A stretch of 64,000 bases of DNA from an uncultured Bacteroidales bacterium (lineage in GTDB: Bacteria > Bacteroidota > Bacteroidia > Bacteroidales > Bacteroidaceae): assembly GCA_902798615.1 (NCBI GenBank), contig CADBXL010000002.1, forward strand, positions 1 to 64,000, read 5' to 3'. A program made the position numbers and the translations under genes. This document shows, piece after piece, positions 1 through 8,208 of this stretch. Position 1 is the first letter of the stretch. Every line of letters begins with the position of its first letter. Below the pieces are notes generated by a model. The model was not told where the DNA came from. It was given only the letters and a program-made list of their open reading frames with translations, and did no database searches.

Positions 1-5
1 GAAAC

Positions 6-44
6 AAAAATGCAAATGCTTGATAATAAAGCACTTGCATTTTT
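6..44 (-). terminator. ppdK terminator
   Basis: A 16-bp inverted repeat with one mismatch (AAAAATGCAAATGCTT against AAGCACTTGCATTTTT, 7-nt loop) lies 23 bp beyond the ppdK stop codon. Read on the minus strand the stem ends in a run of T, as in an intrinsic terminator. Confidence 0.75.
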
Positions 45-66
45 AAGTGTCTCAAAAATATGAAAA

Positions 67-2790
67 TTATTCACATTCCAGAGCGCCCTGTGCGGCGGCG
101 AGTCGTGCTATAGGTACACGGAATGGAGAGCAAGAAGCATAATCCATACCAACCTTTGCGCAGAACTTAACAGATGAAGGCTCACCACCATGCTCGCCAC
201 AAATACCTGTGCGGAGGCCTGGACGAGTCTTGCGACCATTATCCACCGCCATCTTGATGAGCTGACCAACACCCTCCTGGTCAAGTACTTGGAATGGGTC
301 AACCTTCAGAATCTTCTTCTCCATATATGCAGGGAGGAATGAAGCGATATCATCACGAGAGTAACCGAAAGTCATCTGTGTGAGGTCGTTAGTACCGAAT
401 GAGAAGTATTCAGCCTCCTCTGCAATGAGACCTGCGGTGAGAGCAGCACGAGGAATCTCTATCATAGTACCAATCTCGAAGTCGAGAGTAACACCTTCTT
501 CTGCGAATACAGCCTCAGCATTAGCCTTGATGATAGCCTTCTGCTGCTTTAGCTCGTTGACAGTACCGATGAGCGGAACCATAATCTCAGGATGTGGATC
601 GTAGCCTTCCTTCTTCAACTGACAAGCTGCACTGAGGATAGCACGAGTCTGCATAGCAGTAATCTCAGGGAATGTGATGCCGAGACGACAGCCACGATGA
701 CCAAGCATTGGGTTGTTCTCTGCAAGAGAGTTTACGCGCTTACGTATTTCCTCTACGCTTACGCCCATCTCCTTAGCCATTGTCTCCTGACCGGCACCAT
801 CATGTGGCACGAACTCATGGAGAGGTGGATCAAGCAGACGGATATTAACATGAAGTCCGTCCATTGCCTTGAGGATTCCGTAGAAGTCTGACTTCTGATA
901 AGGCAGGAGCTTGGCAAGAGCCTTCTCACGACCTTCAACAGAATCAGCGAGAATCATCTCACGCATAGCCACAATCTTCTGGTCATCGAAGAACATGTGC
1001 TCTGTACGTGTGAGTCCGATACCCTTTGCACCAAATGCACGTGCCACCTGAGCATCGTGTGGAGTATCGGCATTTGTACGAACCTCCATCTTTGTATATT
1101 TGTCGCAGAGATCCATAAGCTCCTTGAAGTCGCCAGAAAGCTCCGCAGCCTTTGTCTCTATCTGTCCGGCATAAACCTGACCTGTAGTACCATTGAGCGA
1201 GATATAATCGCCCTCCTTATATACTACACCATCAATCTCTACAGTCTTTGCCTTATAATCAACATTGATAGCACCCGCACCTGATACGCAGCACTTACCC
1301 ATACCACGAGCCACAACAGCAGCGTGAGAGGTCATACCACCACGAGCGGTAAGAATACCCTCTGCGGAAGCCATACCTGCAAGGTCCTCTGGAGAAGTTT
1401 CGATACGAACCATAATTACCTGATGTCCATCATCGTGCCATTTCTCGGCATCATCAGCATGGAAAACAATCTGCCCACAAGCAGCACCAGGAGAAGCTGG
1501 AAGTCCTTGTGTAATTACCTTTGCCTTAGAGAGAGCGAGTTTGTCGAATACTGGGTGAAGGAGCTCATCGAGCTTCTGAGGCTCACAACGCAGAATTGCA
1601 GTCTTCTCATCAATAAGACCTTCGTGCATGAGATCCATAGCAATCTTCACCATAGCGGTACCTGTACGCTTACCGTTACGTGTCTGGAGGAACCACAGTT
1701 TACCCTCCTGAACTGTGAACTCCATATCCTGCATATCGTGATAGTGGTGCTCAAGAGCATCCTGAATCTGATTGAGTTGCTGATAGATTTCAGGCATAGC
1801 CTCCTCCATAGAAGGATACTTTGCAACACGCTCAGCCTCAGATATTCCAGCACGCTCAGCCCAACGCTGAGAGCCAATTTTTGTAATCTGCTGTGGTGTG
1901 CGGATACCAGCCACAACGTCCTCGCCCTGTGCGTTGACGAGATACTCACCATTGAAGAGATTCTCGCCATTTCCTGCATCACGAGAGAAGCAAACACCAG
2001 TAGCAGATGTATCGCCCATGTTACCGAATACCATAGCCATTACTGATACGGCTGTTCCCCACTCGTCAGGAATACCTTCCATCTTACGATAGAGGATAGC
2101 ACGCTCGTTCATCCAAGAACGGAACACGGCACAGATAGCACCCCAGAGCTGTGTGATAGGATCGTCAGGGAAGTCAGAGCCTGTCTGCTCCTTGATAGCA
2201 GCCTTGAAGAGCTTCACGAGTTTCTGGAGTGACTCAACGGAGAGATCCTTGTCGAGCTCTACGCCCTGCTCCTTCTTCACCTCATCAATAATCTTCTCGA
2301 ATGGGTCAATATCTTCCTTGTTCTCAGGCTTCATGCCGAGAACCACATCACCATACATCTGCACGAAGCGGCGGTATGAGTCGTAAACGAAGTGTGGATT
2401 GTTTGTCTTCTTAGCCATGCCAGCAGCAACCTCATCGTTAAGACCGAGATTGAGGATAGTGTCCATCATACCTGGCATTGATGCACGTGCACCAGAACGA
2501 ACGGAAACAAGGAGAGGATTGTTGACGTCACCGAACTTGCAGTTCATAAGGTTCTCGATATGCTTAACGGCAGCATTTACATCGTCATTCAGGAGTTCAA
2601 CGATCTTCTCCTGACCTACCTTATAATACTCATTACATGTGTCAGTGGTAATAGTAAAACCTGGGGGAACTGGTATTCCGATAAGATTCATTTCTGCAAG
2701 GTTAGCACCCTTGCCACCAAGTTCCTCACGCATTTGTGCATTACCTTCAGCTTGTCCGTTACCGAAGGTGTAAACTCTTTTTTCTGTCAT
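67..2790 (-). CDS. ppdK: pyruvate, phosphate dikinase
   Basis: Cytoplasmic enzyme interconverting pyruvate + ATP + Pi and phosphoenolpyruvate + AMP + PPi, working between glycolysis and gluconeogenesis. The 907-residue protein has the full PPDK layout. The N-terminal nucleotide-binding domain opens with FGNGQAEGN and contains a GGKGANLAEM stretch. The swivelling phosphohistidine domain carries GGMTSHAAVV, with the catalytic His at about residue 489. The C-terminal PEP/pyruvate barrel carries SFGTNDLTQM and the Cys-containing GICGEHGG motif near the end. The length is slightly above the usual 870-880. The gene is monocistronic, with a terminator at 6-44 and a divergent promoter shared spacer with the methyltransferase gene at 2992. 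No abnormality seen. Confidence 0.97.
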   Translation of the reverse strand: MTEKRVYTFGNGQAEGNAQMREELGGKGANLAEMNLIGIPVPPGFTITTDTCNEYYKVGQEKIVELLNDDVNAAVKHIENLMNCKFGDVNNPLLVSVRSGARASMPGMMDTILNLGLNDEVAAGMAKKTNNPHFVYDSYRRFVQMYGDVVLGMKPENKEDIDPFEKIIDEVKKEQGVELDKDLSVESLQKLVKLFKAAIKEQTGSDFPDDPITQLWGAICAVFRSWMNERAILYRKMEGIPDEWGTAVSVMAMVFGNMGDTSATGVCFSRDAGNGENLFNGEYLVNAQGEDVVAGIRTPQQITKIGSQRWAERAGISEAERVAKYPSMEEAMPEIYQQLNQIQDALEHHYHDMQDMEFTVQEGKLWFLQTRNGKRTGTAMVKIAMDLMHEGLIDEKTAILRCEPQKLDELLHPVFDKLALSKAKVITQGLPASPGAACGQIVFHADDAEKWHDDGHQVIMVRIETSPEDLAGMASAEGILTARGGMTSHAAVVARGMGKCCVSGAGAINVDYKAKTVEIDGVVYKEGDYISLNGTTGQVYAGQIETKAAELSGDFKELMDLCDKYTKMEVRTNADTPHDAQVARAFGAKGIGLTRTEHMFFDDQKIVAMREMILADSVEGREKALAKLLPYQKSDFYGILKAMDGLHVNIRLLDPPLHEFVPHDGAGQETMAKEMGVSVEEIRKRVNSLAENNPMLGHRGCRLGITFPEITAMQTRAILSAACQLKKEGYDPHPEIMVPLIGTVNELKQQKAIIKANAEAVFAEEGVTLDFEIGTMIEIPRAALTAGLIAEEAEYFSFGTNDLTQMTFGYSRDDIASFLPAYMEKKILKVDPFQVLDQEGVGQLIKMAVDNGRKTRPGLRTGICGEHGGEPSSVKFCAKVGMDYASCSPFRVPIARLAAAQGALECE

Positions 2791-2850
2791 TTCTTTAAAT
2801 TAGTGTTTATAGTTTTAGGTTATTAACCAAAATATCGTTATTAGGGACTG

Positions 2851-2858
2851 CAAATATA
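2851..2858 (-). promoter_or_regulatory. ppdK promoter, -7 box TATATTTG
   Basis: On the minus strand TATATTTG matches the Bacteroidetes -7 consensus TAnnTTTG. A TTTGG lies about 20 bp upstream as the -33 element. The predicted start of transcription leaves a leader of roughly 55 nt before the ppdK ATG. Confidence 0.7.
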
Positions 2859-2944
2859 TGGAAATTAAAAATAATGACCAAATCTTTTGTTGTTTTTCTT
2901 ACACTTTTTGTCGGTTTAATCACTTTTAAGAGTTATTTTTACTG

Positions 2945-2970
2945 ATTGTCAGAAAAAATTTGTACCTTTG
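2945..2970 (+). promoter_or_regulatory. rlmD-like gene promoter, -7 box TACCTTTG
   Basis: TACCTTTG at 2963-2970 fits TAnnTTTG and a TTG sits about 16-18 bp upstream. The promoter is only 21 bp from the ATG at 2992, so the upstream in-frame TTG at 2968 lies inside the -7 box and cannot be the translation start. Confidence 0.75.
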
Positions 2971-2991
2971 CGCCAAATTCGATTTTTAAAA

Positions 2992-4422
2992 ATGTCAAGA
3001 AAGAAGAAGCCATTACCTATACTTGAAAATATCACAATTCAAGACATTGCCGCAGAAGGTAAATGTGTGGTGCGTGTAAACGATCTCGTAGTTTTCGTAC
3101 CTTTTTGCGTCCCTGGTGACGTGGTAGATTTGCAGATTAAGCGCAAGAAGCATTCATACGCAGAGGCTGAGGTTATCAAATTCCATAAGTTGAGCGATGT
3201 ACGTGCCGTTCCGTTTTGTGAACATTTCGGTATATGTGGTGGATGTAAGTGGCAAAACCTGCCATACGAGGCACAGATAAAGGCAAAGCAGAAGCAGGTA
3301 AGTGACCAGTTACATAGAATAGGTAAGATTGAGTTGCCTGAGTTCCGTCCGATACTCGGCAGCGTGAAGACGAAAGAGTATCGCAACAAACTCGACTACG
3401 GTTGCAGCAGCAAACAGTGGCTTACCCAGGAACAGATGAAGGCTCAAGTACCTTTCAGTCCTGCTATCGGTTTCCATATCACAGGTGCATTCGACAAGAT
3501 TCTCCCTGTGGAGAAATGCTGGCTAATGGATGACCTGCACAATGATATTCGCAATTCCATACGAGACTATGCCCTTGAGAACGGCCTTTCTTTCTTCGAT
3601 CTCAGGCAGCAGGTAGGTCTGCTACGTGACATCATCATCCGTTGCAGCAATAGCGGCGAGTGGATGGTTATCCTTCAGATGCACTTCGACCACACTTCTG
3701 AAGAGACATTGAAGCAGAGCGAGGAGCAGACAATGCGACTCTTGCAGTATGTTGCAGATAAGTTCCCGCAGATTACTTCCCTACTCTGGCTCGACAACCA
3801 GAAATGCAACGATACCATCGGTGATCAAGAGATACACATCTTCAAGGGTAAGGATCACATGCTCTTGCTGATGGAAGACCTTAAGTTCAAGGTCGGTCCT
3901 AAATCATTCTATCAGACTAATACCGAACAGGCTTATCACTTATATTCCGTTGCACGCGAATTTGCACAGCTTACAGGCAATGAGGTTGTCTATGACCTCT
4001 ACACAGGTACGGGCACCATCGCCAATTTCGTAGCTCGTAAAGCCAAGAAAGTTATTGGCATTGAATATGTTCCAGAGGCTATTGAGGATGCAAAGGTAAA
4101 CTCTGAGCTTAATGGCATAAACAATACCGACTTCTATGCAGGGGATATGAAGGACATTCTTACTGATGAGTTCATCACCCAGCACGGACAGCCAGACGTT
4201 ATCATCACCGACCCTCCTCGTGCCGGTATGCACCAAGATGTAATTGATACAATCCTCAGGGCAAAGCCAAAGAGAATAGTATATGTGAGTTGTAATCCTG
4301 CCACTCAGGCACGCGACTTGCAGTTGTTGGACATAGACTACAAGGTTGTTGAAGTTCAGCCAGTAGATATGTTCCCACACACTCCACACGTTGAAAACGT
4401 TGTTTTATTGGATAGAAAATAA
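2992..4422 (+). CDS. rlmD: 23S rRNA (uracil-C5)-methyltransferase, RlmD/TrmA family
   Basis: SAM-dependent methyltransferase of the RlmD/RumA/TrmA family, expected to methylate uridine C5 in 23S rRNA. Residues about 8-60 form a TRAM-type RNA-binding domain. A cysteine cluster (CEHFGICGGC, about residues 75-85) is the 4Fe-4S ligand region of RlmD-like enzymes. The SAM-binding motif is DLYTGTGTIANF and the catalytic cysteine is in YVSCNPATQARDL near the C-terminus. I chose ATG 2992 because upstream codons fall in the -7 box. Bacteroidales usually carry more than one paralogue of this family, so the exact target uridine (U1939 or another) is an inference. Confidence 0.9.
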   Translation: MSRKKKPLPILENITIQDIAAEGKCVVRVNDLVVFVPFCVPGDVVDLQIKRKKHSYAEAEVIKFHKLSDVRAVPFCEHFGICGGCKWQNLPYEAQIKAKQKQVSDQLHRIGKIELPEFRPILGSVKTKEYRNKLDYGCSSKQWLTQEQMKAQVPFSPAIGFHITGAFDKILPVEKCWLMDDLHNDIRNSIRDYALENGLSFFDLRQQVGLLRDIIIRCSNSGEWMVILQMHFDHTSEETLKQSEEQTMRLLQYVADKFPQITSLLWLDNQKCNDTIGDQEIHIFKGKDHMLLLMEDLKFKVGPKSFYQTNTEQAYHLYSVAREFAQLTGNEVVYDLYTGTGTIANFVARKAKKVIGIEYVPEAIEDAKVNSELNGINNTDFYAGDMKDILTDEFITQHGQPDVIITDPPRAGMHQDVIDTILRAKPKRIVYVSCNPATQARDLQLLDIDYKVVEVQPVDMFPHTPHVENVVLLDRK

Positions 4423-4449
4423 TAACATTATATATATACATACTGTAAT

Positions 4450-4656
4450 ATGAGTACAACTAATAACGAAAGCCATCATCACCATCATCATCACAGTCAT
4501 CACAGACAAGATGATACTGGTATTTTCAGAAAGAGAATGTCTGACCACGTAAAGCGTATTAGAATAGTAAGACGAGTTATCTATTGGACAACCATCTCAC
4601 TCGCTGTTATAGTTTCGCTTGCCGTGGTTTATGCCTATATATTAGACAGAGGCTAA
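4450..4656 (+). CDS. small His-rich single-pass membrane protein
   Basis: A 68-residue protein of unknown function. Residues 9-18 hold seven consecutive histidines, then Ser and two more histidines. A basic segment (RKRMSDHVKRIRIVRR) is followed by one strongly hydrophobic helix (about residues 44-63) and a short tail, suggesting a cytoplasmic His-rich N-terminus anchored in the inner membrane. It follows the methyltransferase gene by 27 bp and is closed by a strong terminator, so it is probably co-transcribed. The His tract could bind metal (Ni or Zn), but nothing else in the sequence shows this. Too short for a confident family assignment. Confidence 0.7.
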   Translation: MSTTNNESHHHHHHHSHHRQDDTGIFRKRMSDHVKRIRIVRRVIYWTTISLAVIVSLAVVYAYILDRG

Positions 4657-4662
4657 AAAAAC

Positions 4663-4702
4663 AAAAAGGTAAAAAGTATAATTACATACTTTCTACCTTT
4701 TT
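4663..4702 (+). terminator. terminator after the His-rich gene
   Basis: Arms AAAAAGGT-AAAAAGTAT and ATACTTTC-TACCTTTTT form a stem of about 16 bp with a short AATTAC-type loop, followed by TTTCTTTTT. It begins 6 bp after the stop codon. Confidence 0.75.
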
Positions 4703-4747
4703 CTTTTTAGGTGGATTCTATAAGTTAACCACCTTCATACCATTTTC

Positions 4748-5179
4748 TTAGATCAAAATCCTAAAAAGCACTTTCTTTGGTGTTTTCGCCGAGTGGCAGA
4801 CATATTCAAACCTGAAGCCTGCCTCGATGAAATTCCTCAGTCCAGTTGACTCTCTAACTGACTGGGTTAGCATATCTGTTATTCTTTCCCTATTCTCATC
4901 CACAACTTTCTGGTCGTCTAGCAAATCACAGAACGAGAGATAATAGATATATACATGTCTTTTCTGGTCAAAGACAATACTATCCGTTCTGCTATAGTTT
5001 ACCACCGGAGTAGGACAATACCGTTCCGTATATTCCTTTGCCTGACGCACAGCCCTATCCTCCAATGACTCTTGACAGGAAGAGAGAAAGAAGACAAGAA
5101 AAAGAAAAAGCCCTACAACCATCCCAGCCCATAAACGGAGGGGAGTAATTGCCTTTGAATCTTCTAAAGAATGAACCAT
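4748..5179 (-). CDS. hypothetical lipoprotein
   Basis: A 143-residue protein of unknown function. It has a hydrophobic segment (about residues 18-34) ending in LSSC, a lipobox with Cys35 as likely lipidated residue. The mature part is short and charged (ESLEDRAVRQAKEYTERYCP), with no motif I recognise. The relatively long, charged N-terminus before the hydrophobic core suggests the real start may lie downstream, but no better ATG is evident. It is downstream of the Crp/Fnr-type regulator gene on the same strand and separated from it by a GC-rich palindromic repeat. Confidence 0.65.
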   Translation of the reverse strand: MVHSLEDSKAITPLRLWAGMVVGLFLFLVFFLSSCQESLEDRAVRQAKEYTERYCPTPVVNYSRTDSIVFDQKRHVYIYYLSFCDLLDDQKVVDENRERITDMLTQSVRESTGLRNFIEAGFRFEYVCHSAKTPKKVLFRILI

Positions 5180-5222
5180 ACTTTATTTACAGCCTAAATC
5201 CTTGAAGCGTTTATTTACTATC

Positions 5223-5252
5223 CTAACATCCTCCCCTTTGGGAAGACCTGGT
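5223..5252. repeat. degenerate type-B GC palindrome
   Basis: CCTAACATCCTCCCCTTTGG followed by GAAGACCTGGT is a decayed copy of the CTAACC...CCTTCCC..GGGAAGG repeat seen at 18.7, 25.0, 25.8 and 36.1 kb in this window. It fills the gap between the lipoprotein and regulator genes. Confidence 0.45.
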
Positions 5253-5259
5253 CATGCTT

Positions 5260-5856
5260 CTAATCAATAAGCGTTGATGAACGGACGCGGCTCAATGTCT
5301 CTGGGGTCATCTGCAGGAATGATGCAATATATACCAACGGAGCACGCAGCACTACCTGTGGAGCCGACTTGCAGATACGGCGGTATCTGTTCTGGGCACT
5401 CTCGAAACGCACCATGTCAGAGTGCTTCTGACTCTTTATGAGACTCTCCTCAAGGATTTTACGATACAGAATCTGGATATTCTGATTATGAAGAGCCACC
5501 TCCTCAAGTCGCTTCCTTGGAATGGCATAGACATAGGTAGGCTCAAGAGCCTCACACATAAGCTTTGTAGGTGTCTCGGTGAAAAGACTCTCAATACAGA
5601 AGAACATATCGCCATCAACAGCGAGGTTCTCCGTTACCTCCTTCTCGTTCTTATAGTAATACTGACGCACGAGACCTTTATGAAGGTAGTAGAAGTTCAG
5701 ACAAACTTCATCCTCCGCCAAAATCATCTCACCCTTGGAGAATTTCAGCGGCACAAGGATACTCTCAAGGACATCCAGTTCCTCGTGAGTCATCGTACTA
5801 TATCTTCGTGCCAGCTCTCGAGCTATGTCACGAATAGGAATGTTAAGGTCTTTCAT
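5260..5856 (-). CDS. Crp/Fnr-family transcriptional regulator
   Basis: A 198-residue regulator. Residues about 25-115 form a cyclic-nucleotide-binding-type beta roll (LKFSKGEMILAEDEVCLNFYYLHKGLVRQYY). A dimerisation helix follows, and then a C-terminal winged helix with the recognition-helix pattern YIASFLQMTPETLSRVRS, which is characteristic of Bacteroidetes Crp/Fnr proteins. There is no cysteine cluster of the FNR type, so oxygen sensing through Fe-S is unlikely. The effector and regulon are unknown. No TAnnTTTG box was found directly upstream. Confidence 0.88.
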   Translation of the reverse strand: MKDLNIPIRDIARELARRYSTMTHEELDVLESILVPLKFSKGEMILAEDEVCLNFYYLHKGLVRQYYYKNEKEVTENLAVDGDMFFCIESLFTETPTKLMCEALEPTYVYAIPRKRLEEVALHNQNIQILYRKILEESLIKSQKHSDMVRFESAQNRYRRICKSAPQVVLRAPLVYIASFLQMTPETLSRVRSSTLID

Positions 5857-5901
5857 TAGATTTGTGGTTGAGGATCTTATTATACTTTATTTTTTATATT
5901 A

Positions 5902-7683
5902 TTAGTCAAGTTTCAAGACTGCGAGGAATGCCTTCTGAGGCACTTCCACATTACCGATCTGCTTCATGCGCTTCTTACCCTTCTTCTGTTTCTCAAGCAA
6001 TTTGCGCTTTCGGCTAACGTCACCTCCATAACACTTCGCCGTAACGTCCTTACGAACGCACTTGATAGTCTCACGGGCAACAATCTTTCCACCGATGGCA
6101 GCCTGAATGGCAATATCAAACTGTTGTCTTGGAATGAGTTCCTTCAGTTTTTCACACATACGGCGACCGAACGTAACGGCATTGTCGTAGTGCGTAAGCG
6201 TTGAGAGCGCATCCACAGGCTCGCCATTAAGCAGAATATCGAGCTTTGCCAGACGCGAAGGCCGGAAACTGTCCACATGATAGTCGAACGAAGCATATCC
6301 CTTGGATATTGACTTCAGTTTATCGTAGAAGTCGATGACAATCTCACCGAGAGGAATCATGAAATGCAGTTCTACACGATTACCGCTTACGTATTCCTGA
6401 TTGACGAGTTCACCTCGCTTGTCAAGGCATAGCTTCATAATAGGACCGATATAGTTGGCATCTGTAATGATTGTAGCCTTGATGTATGGTTCCTCAATAT
6501 GGTCGATGAATGTAGGATCAGGCAATCCCGATGGGTTGTGTACCTCCTTCGCCCCCCCCTGTTTGTCATATACCATATATGATACGTTAGGTACGGTGGT
6601 TATCACATCCATATCAAACTCACGGTCAAGTCTTTCCTGAACAATCTCCATATGGAGAAGTCCGAGGAATCCGCAACGGAATCCGAAACCGAGCGCTACT
6701 GACGACTCTGGCATGAATGTAAGCGAAGCATCGTTGAGCTGTAGTTTCTCAAGAGAAGCACGGAGGTTCTCATAGTCGGCAGGATCAACTGGATAAACAC
6801 CAGCAAACACCATAGGTTTCACTTCCTGGAAACCCTCAATAGCCTTGTCGCATGGTGTATCCACATGAGTGATGGTATCACCCACCTTAACCTCTTTCGC
6901 ATCCTTAATGCCAGAGATGATATATCCCACCTCACCGGTAGTCATCTCATTACGAGGCACCATATCCATCTTCAGGACACCGATTTCATCAGCGTCGTAT
7001 TCCATTCCGGTATTGAAGAACTTCACCTTGTCGCCCTTCTTTATTGAACCATTAAGGATTTTATAGTATGCAATGATTCCACGGAAGGAATTGAATACAG
7101 AGTCGAAGATAAGTGCCTGGAGAGGAGCATCTGGATTTCCCTTAGGACAAGGGATACGGTCAACAACGGCATCAAGTATCTCCTGTACGCCTTCACCAGT
7201 TCTTCCACTGGCACGGAGAATATCGGAACGGTCGCAACCGATGAGTTCTATGATTTCATCCTCCACCTCATCAGGCATAGCAGCCGGCATATCAATCTTA
7301 TTTATTACAGGAATAATCTCCAAGTCGTGGTCAATTGCCATATACAGATTGGAGATTGTCTGTGCCTGCACACCTTGCGTAGCATCAACCACAAGCAGAG
7401 CGCCCTCACAGGCAGCAATACTGCGGCTAACTTCGTACGAGAAGTCCACGTGTCCCGGAGTATCGATAAGGTTCAGAATATATTTCTGACCATCACGCTC
7501 ATACTCCATCTGTATGGCATGACTCTTAATGGTAATGCCTCTCTCCTTCTCGAGATCCATATCGTCGAGCATCTGCCCCTCAGTAATCTGGATAGTGTTG
7601 GTCTTCTCCAGAAGACGATCGGCTATGGTACTCTTTCCGTGGTCGATATGGGCTATGATGCAGAAATTACGTATATTGTTCAT
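5902..7683 (-). CDS. lepA: elongation factor 4 (LepA)
   Basis: Ribosome-associated translational GTPase that can back-translocate stalled ribosomes. The 593-residue length is standard for LepA. GTPase motifs are [14 protein letters not shown] (P-loop), the switch region REEGITIK-like [18 protein letters not shown] (G3) and NKIDMP (G4). LepA-specific C-terminal sequence [20 protein letters not shown], and the end [20 protein letters not shown], are present. It has its own promoter immediately upstream. Confidence 0.98.
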   Translation of the reverse strand: MNNIRNFCIIAHIDHGKSTIADRLLEKTNTIQITEGQMLDDMDLEKERGITIKSHAIQMEYERDGQKYILNLIDTPGHVDFSYEVSRSIAACEGALLVVDATQGVQAQTISNLYMAIDHDLEIIPVINKIDMPAAMPDEVEDEIIELIGCDRSDILRASGRTGEGVQEILDAVVDRIPCPKGNPDAPLQALIFDSVFNSFRGIIAYYKILNGSIKKGDKVKFFNTGMEYDADEIGVLKMDMVPRNEMTTGEVGYIISGIKDAKEVKVGDTITHVDTPCDKAIEGFQEVKPMVFAGVYPVDPADYENLRASLEKLQLNDASLTFMPESSVALGFGFRCGFLGLLHMEIVQERLDREFDMDVITTVPNVSYMVYDKQGGAKEVHNPSGLPDPTFIDHIEEPYIKATIITDANYIGPIMKLCLDKRGELVNQEYVSGNRVELHFMIPLGEIVIDFYDKLKSISKGYASFDYHVDSFRPSRLAKLDILLNGEPVDALSTLTHYDNAVTFGRRMCEKLKELIPRQQFDIAIQAAIGGKIVARETIKCVRKDVTAKCYGGDVSRKRKLLEKQKKGKKRMKQIGNVEVPQKAFLAVLKLD

Positions 7684-7692
7684 AATAGGTTA

Positions 7693-7700
7693 CAAAATTA
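7693..7700 (-). promoter_or_regulatory. lepA promoter, -7 box TAATTTTG
   Basis: On the minus strand TAATTTTG fits TAnnTTTG, with TTTG about 20 bp upstream. The box ends only 9 bp before the lepA ATG at 7683, so the transcript would be almost leaderless. The dispersed element at 7912-8075 points toward it and may add a second promoter. Confidence 0.6.
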
Positions 7701-7814
7701 CTACTATTTCCGAACATTTCAAAGGAAATACCGAATTTTAAGTTTTTTTAAGGGAGAAAGGATTATGCAATAACATACTGATATTACCACATTATAAAAC
7801 ATAAAACCCACCTG

Positions 7815-7856
7815 AACGCTTATGTTTTTCTGATAACCATCAGAACTGTCAGCGTT
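7815..7856. other. double-stem hairpin upstream of lepA
   Basis: An outer stem AACGCT/AGCGTT encloses an inner stem TCTGAT-AACC-ATCAGA. It has no T run. It lies between the dispersed element and the lepA promoter; function unknown. Confidence 0.45.
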
Positions 7857-7911
7857 ATGCTCCCTCACAGGAATTACATTGCCTTTGAAAGTCTCTCCTA
7901 CTCCCTATTTT

Positions 7912-8075
7912 TAGCACCCTTCCGGAATAAGAGCTACATAAGAGCAGCATAAGAGTTACATAAGACTCACCAAGGCTATACCTTTTCCGAGTTTTTGCCA
8001 CCCGCAACCCTCGCGTCCAAGATTCTCACTTCAACAATACAAGGATACAAGAAACATGAGATATGCAAGTCTTTC
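7912..8075 (-). repeat. dispersed promoter-bearing element, copy 1
   Basis: About 160 bp that recur, imperfectly, at 55930-56092. Read on the minus strand both copies have a -7-like box (here TATCCTTG at 8047-8040), a leader with the CTTGGACGCGAG hairpin region, a GGCAAAAAC segment, then an array of the 11-bp unit seen on the plus strand as TAAGAG+5 nt (starts 7928, 7939, 7950, 7961), ending at CCGGAA. No reading frame of note. In this copy transcription would run toward lepA. Confidence 0.7.
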
Positions 8076-8154
8076 AATTTCTCAGTATCTTTGGAGAGTT
8101 TTTTCAAGAAAAATCTCATGCAGAACCATAGTGACAACGTTCTGAATACGCTAA

Positions 8155-8203
8155 TTCTCTGTTTCCGGAGCAGAGTTTTAGCAGACAGAGAACGGAGGAT
8201 TTG
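8155..8203. repeat. 11-bp word array (CAGAG word) next to nadE stop
   Basis: The words CAGAG, CAGAC and CGGAG start at 8171, 8182 and 8193, exactly 11 bp apart, preceded by the inverted word CTCTG. The array abuts the nadE stop codon. The same word appears at 32028-32088 and 33057-33084. Confidence 0.55.
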
Positions 8204-8208
8204 CGAAG

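Noticed and set aside
1324-2046. 240-codon open frame on the plus strand
   Set aside because: It lies antisense within ppdK, which is certain; it has no promoter, no family resemblance and a composition typical of a shadow frame.
2968-2991. TTG at 2968 as start of the RlmD-like protein
   Set aside because: The codon is part of the -7 box TACCTTTG, so it is not transcribed.
4477-4506. Poly-His stretch as an artificial affinity tag or vector contamination
   Set aside because: It is inside a natural-looking gene with a membrane helix, promoter-linked operon and terminator, and there is no vector sequence.
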